Positions 5,861 through 6,493 of a stretch of 6,493 nucleotides of DNA are shown piece by piece. The DNA is taken from positions 1-6,493 of the forward strand of contig MGQS01000008.1 in the NCBI GenBank assembly GCA_001797905.1, written 5' to 3'. Both the position numbers and the translations under genes were made by a program. This stretch comes from Deltaproteobacteria bacterium RBG_16_54_11 (GTDB lineage Bacteria; Desulfobacterota; B13-G15; RBG-16-54-18). The first letter of the stretch is position 1, and each line of letters opens with the position of its first letter. The notes below the pieces were generated by a model, which saw only the letters and a program-made list of their open reading frames with translations, did not search any database and was not told the DNA's origin.

Positions 5861-6493
5861 ATGAGGGAAGCGGTGATTGTCAGCGCCGTGAGGACGCCGG
5901 TGGGCAGATACCTGGGGGCCCTGCGCGACATCCCGGCTTATGATCTGGCGGCCCTGGTCCTGAACGAGGTGCTCAAGCGCTGCGGGGCCAGGGCCGAGGC
6001 TGTCGATGAGGTGATCTTCGGGCAGTCTTACCAGAGCGGCGAATATGTGAATATAGCGCGGATGGCGCTGCTCAAGGCCGGCTGGCCGGAAGGCATCCCC
6101 GGGGTCACCCTGGATTGCCGCTGCTGCACCGGCCTGGATACGGTACGCATGGCCGCCATGATGATCCAGTCGGGACAGGCTGCGATGGTCGTGGCCGGCG
6201 GGGCGGAGAGCATGAGCACCGCCGAATTCTATCTGCCCGGGGAGATCAAGTGGGGTGTCGGCGGCAAGGGCTCCATGCCCCGGGGGCACGGCGATCTCTC
6301 CATTTGGGGTATGCGCTTCTACGATCGCATCCAAAGGGCGCGGGTCATGTCGCAACCGGAAGAACGGTACGGGATCCTGCCGGCCATGATGTCCTGGGCC
6401 GAGACCGCGGCCGAGGAGGAAGGCATTACCCGCGAGGCCTGCGATCGTTGGTCCTTCGAGAGCCATCGGAAGGCCTGTGCCGCCATCGAGGCG
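5861..6493 (+). CDS. Acetyl-CoA C-acyltransferase (thiolase), 3' partial
   Basis: Thiolase cleaving a 3-oxoacyl-CoA with free CoA, the last step of beta-oxidation. Only 211 of roughly 390-400 residues are present; the frame is open to the right edge, so the C-terminal His and second catalytic Cys cannot be checked. The start MREAVIVSAVRTPVGRY is a standard thiolase N-terminus, and GGAAGGGA (5847-5854) lies six bases upstream. Further family marks are FGQSYQSGEYVNIARMALL (53-71), VVAGGAESMSTAEFY (110-124) and YDRIQRARVMSQPEERYG (154-171). The nucleophile loop reads DCRCCTGL (85-92); by alignment Cys88 is the acyl-accepting cysteine, flanked by Cys86 and Cys89. Usual thiolases have N-R-x-C-[AGS]-S-G at this point, so Asp85, Cys86 and Cys89 are departures. 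Last visible gene of the operon, 59 bases after the long dehydrogenase. Confidence 0.93.
   Translation, partial: MREAVIVSAVRTPVGRYLGALRDIPAYDLAALVLNEVLKRCGARAEAVDEVIFGQSYQSGEYVNIARMALLKAGWPEGIPGVTLDCRCCTGLDTVRMAAMMIQSGQAAMVVAGGAESMSTAEFYLPGEIKWGVGGKGSMPRGHGDLSIWGMRFYDRIQRARVMSQPEERYGILPAMMSWAETAAEEEGITREACDRWSFESHRKACAAIEA

Noticed and set aside
1..6493. CRISPR arrays, insertion sequences, tRNA or rRNA genes
   Set aside because: No regular repeat-spacer pattern, transposase sequence, terminal inverted repeats or RNA gene signatures were seen.

Overview
The window holds six genes, all on the + strand. They read as the downstream end of an acyl-acid import locus followed by a fatty-acid or acyl-CoA beta-oxidation operon. 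The first gene (LivF-type ABC ATPase) is cut at the left edge and the last (thiolase) at the right edge. The organism is probably a Gram-negative, moderately GC-rich bacterium that lives on organic acids. The gene mix and the LivF subtype fit a Desulfobacterota/deltaproteobacterial sulfate reducer or syntroph best, but that placement is inference from style, not proof.

Layout: 2-718 is the ATPase of a branched-chain-amino-acid-type (HAAT) importer. 719-1028 is a 310-base gap without a supportable gene; it carries weak promoter-like hexamers, a cluster of short dyads, and a strong Shine-Dalgarno at its end. 1029-2183 is a 384-residue acyl-CoA dehydrogenase, 2232-3011 a crotonase-fold protein, and 3068-3940 a 3-hydroxyacyl-CoA dehydrogenase. 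4017-5801 is a long (594-residue) DmdC-like acyl-CoA dehydrogenase, and 5861 to the edge is the N-terminal half of a thiolase. Gaps inside the catabolic block are 48, 56, 76 and 59 bases and hold no visible terminator, so one transcript is likely.

Together the enzymes supply FAD-dependent dehydrogenation (two different enzymes), double-bond handling, NAD-dependent oxidation of a 3-hydroxyacyl-CoA, and thiolytic cleavage. Electron transfer flavoprotein, an acyl-CoA ligase or CoA-transferase, and the rest of the transporter are not in the window.

No clearly new system is visible. The observations most worth checking are these: the only crotonase lacks both classical hydratase glutamates and instead has the isomerase (ECI2)-type glutamate; the first acyl-CoA dehydrogenase has an arginine where glutaryl-CoA dehydrogenase binds the distal carboxylate; and the thiolase has an unusual cysteine-rich nucleophile loop. 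All residue alignments were made by eye from memory of the families.
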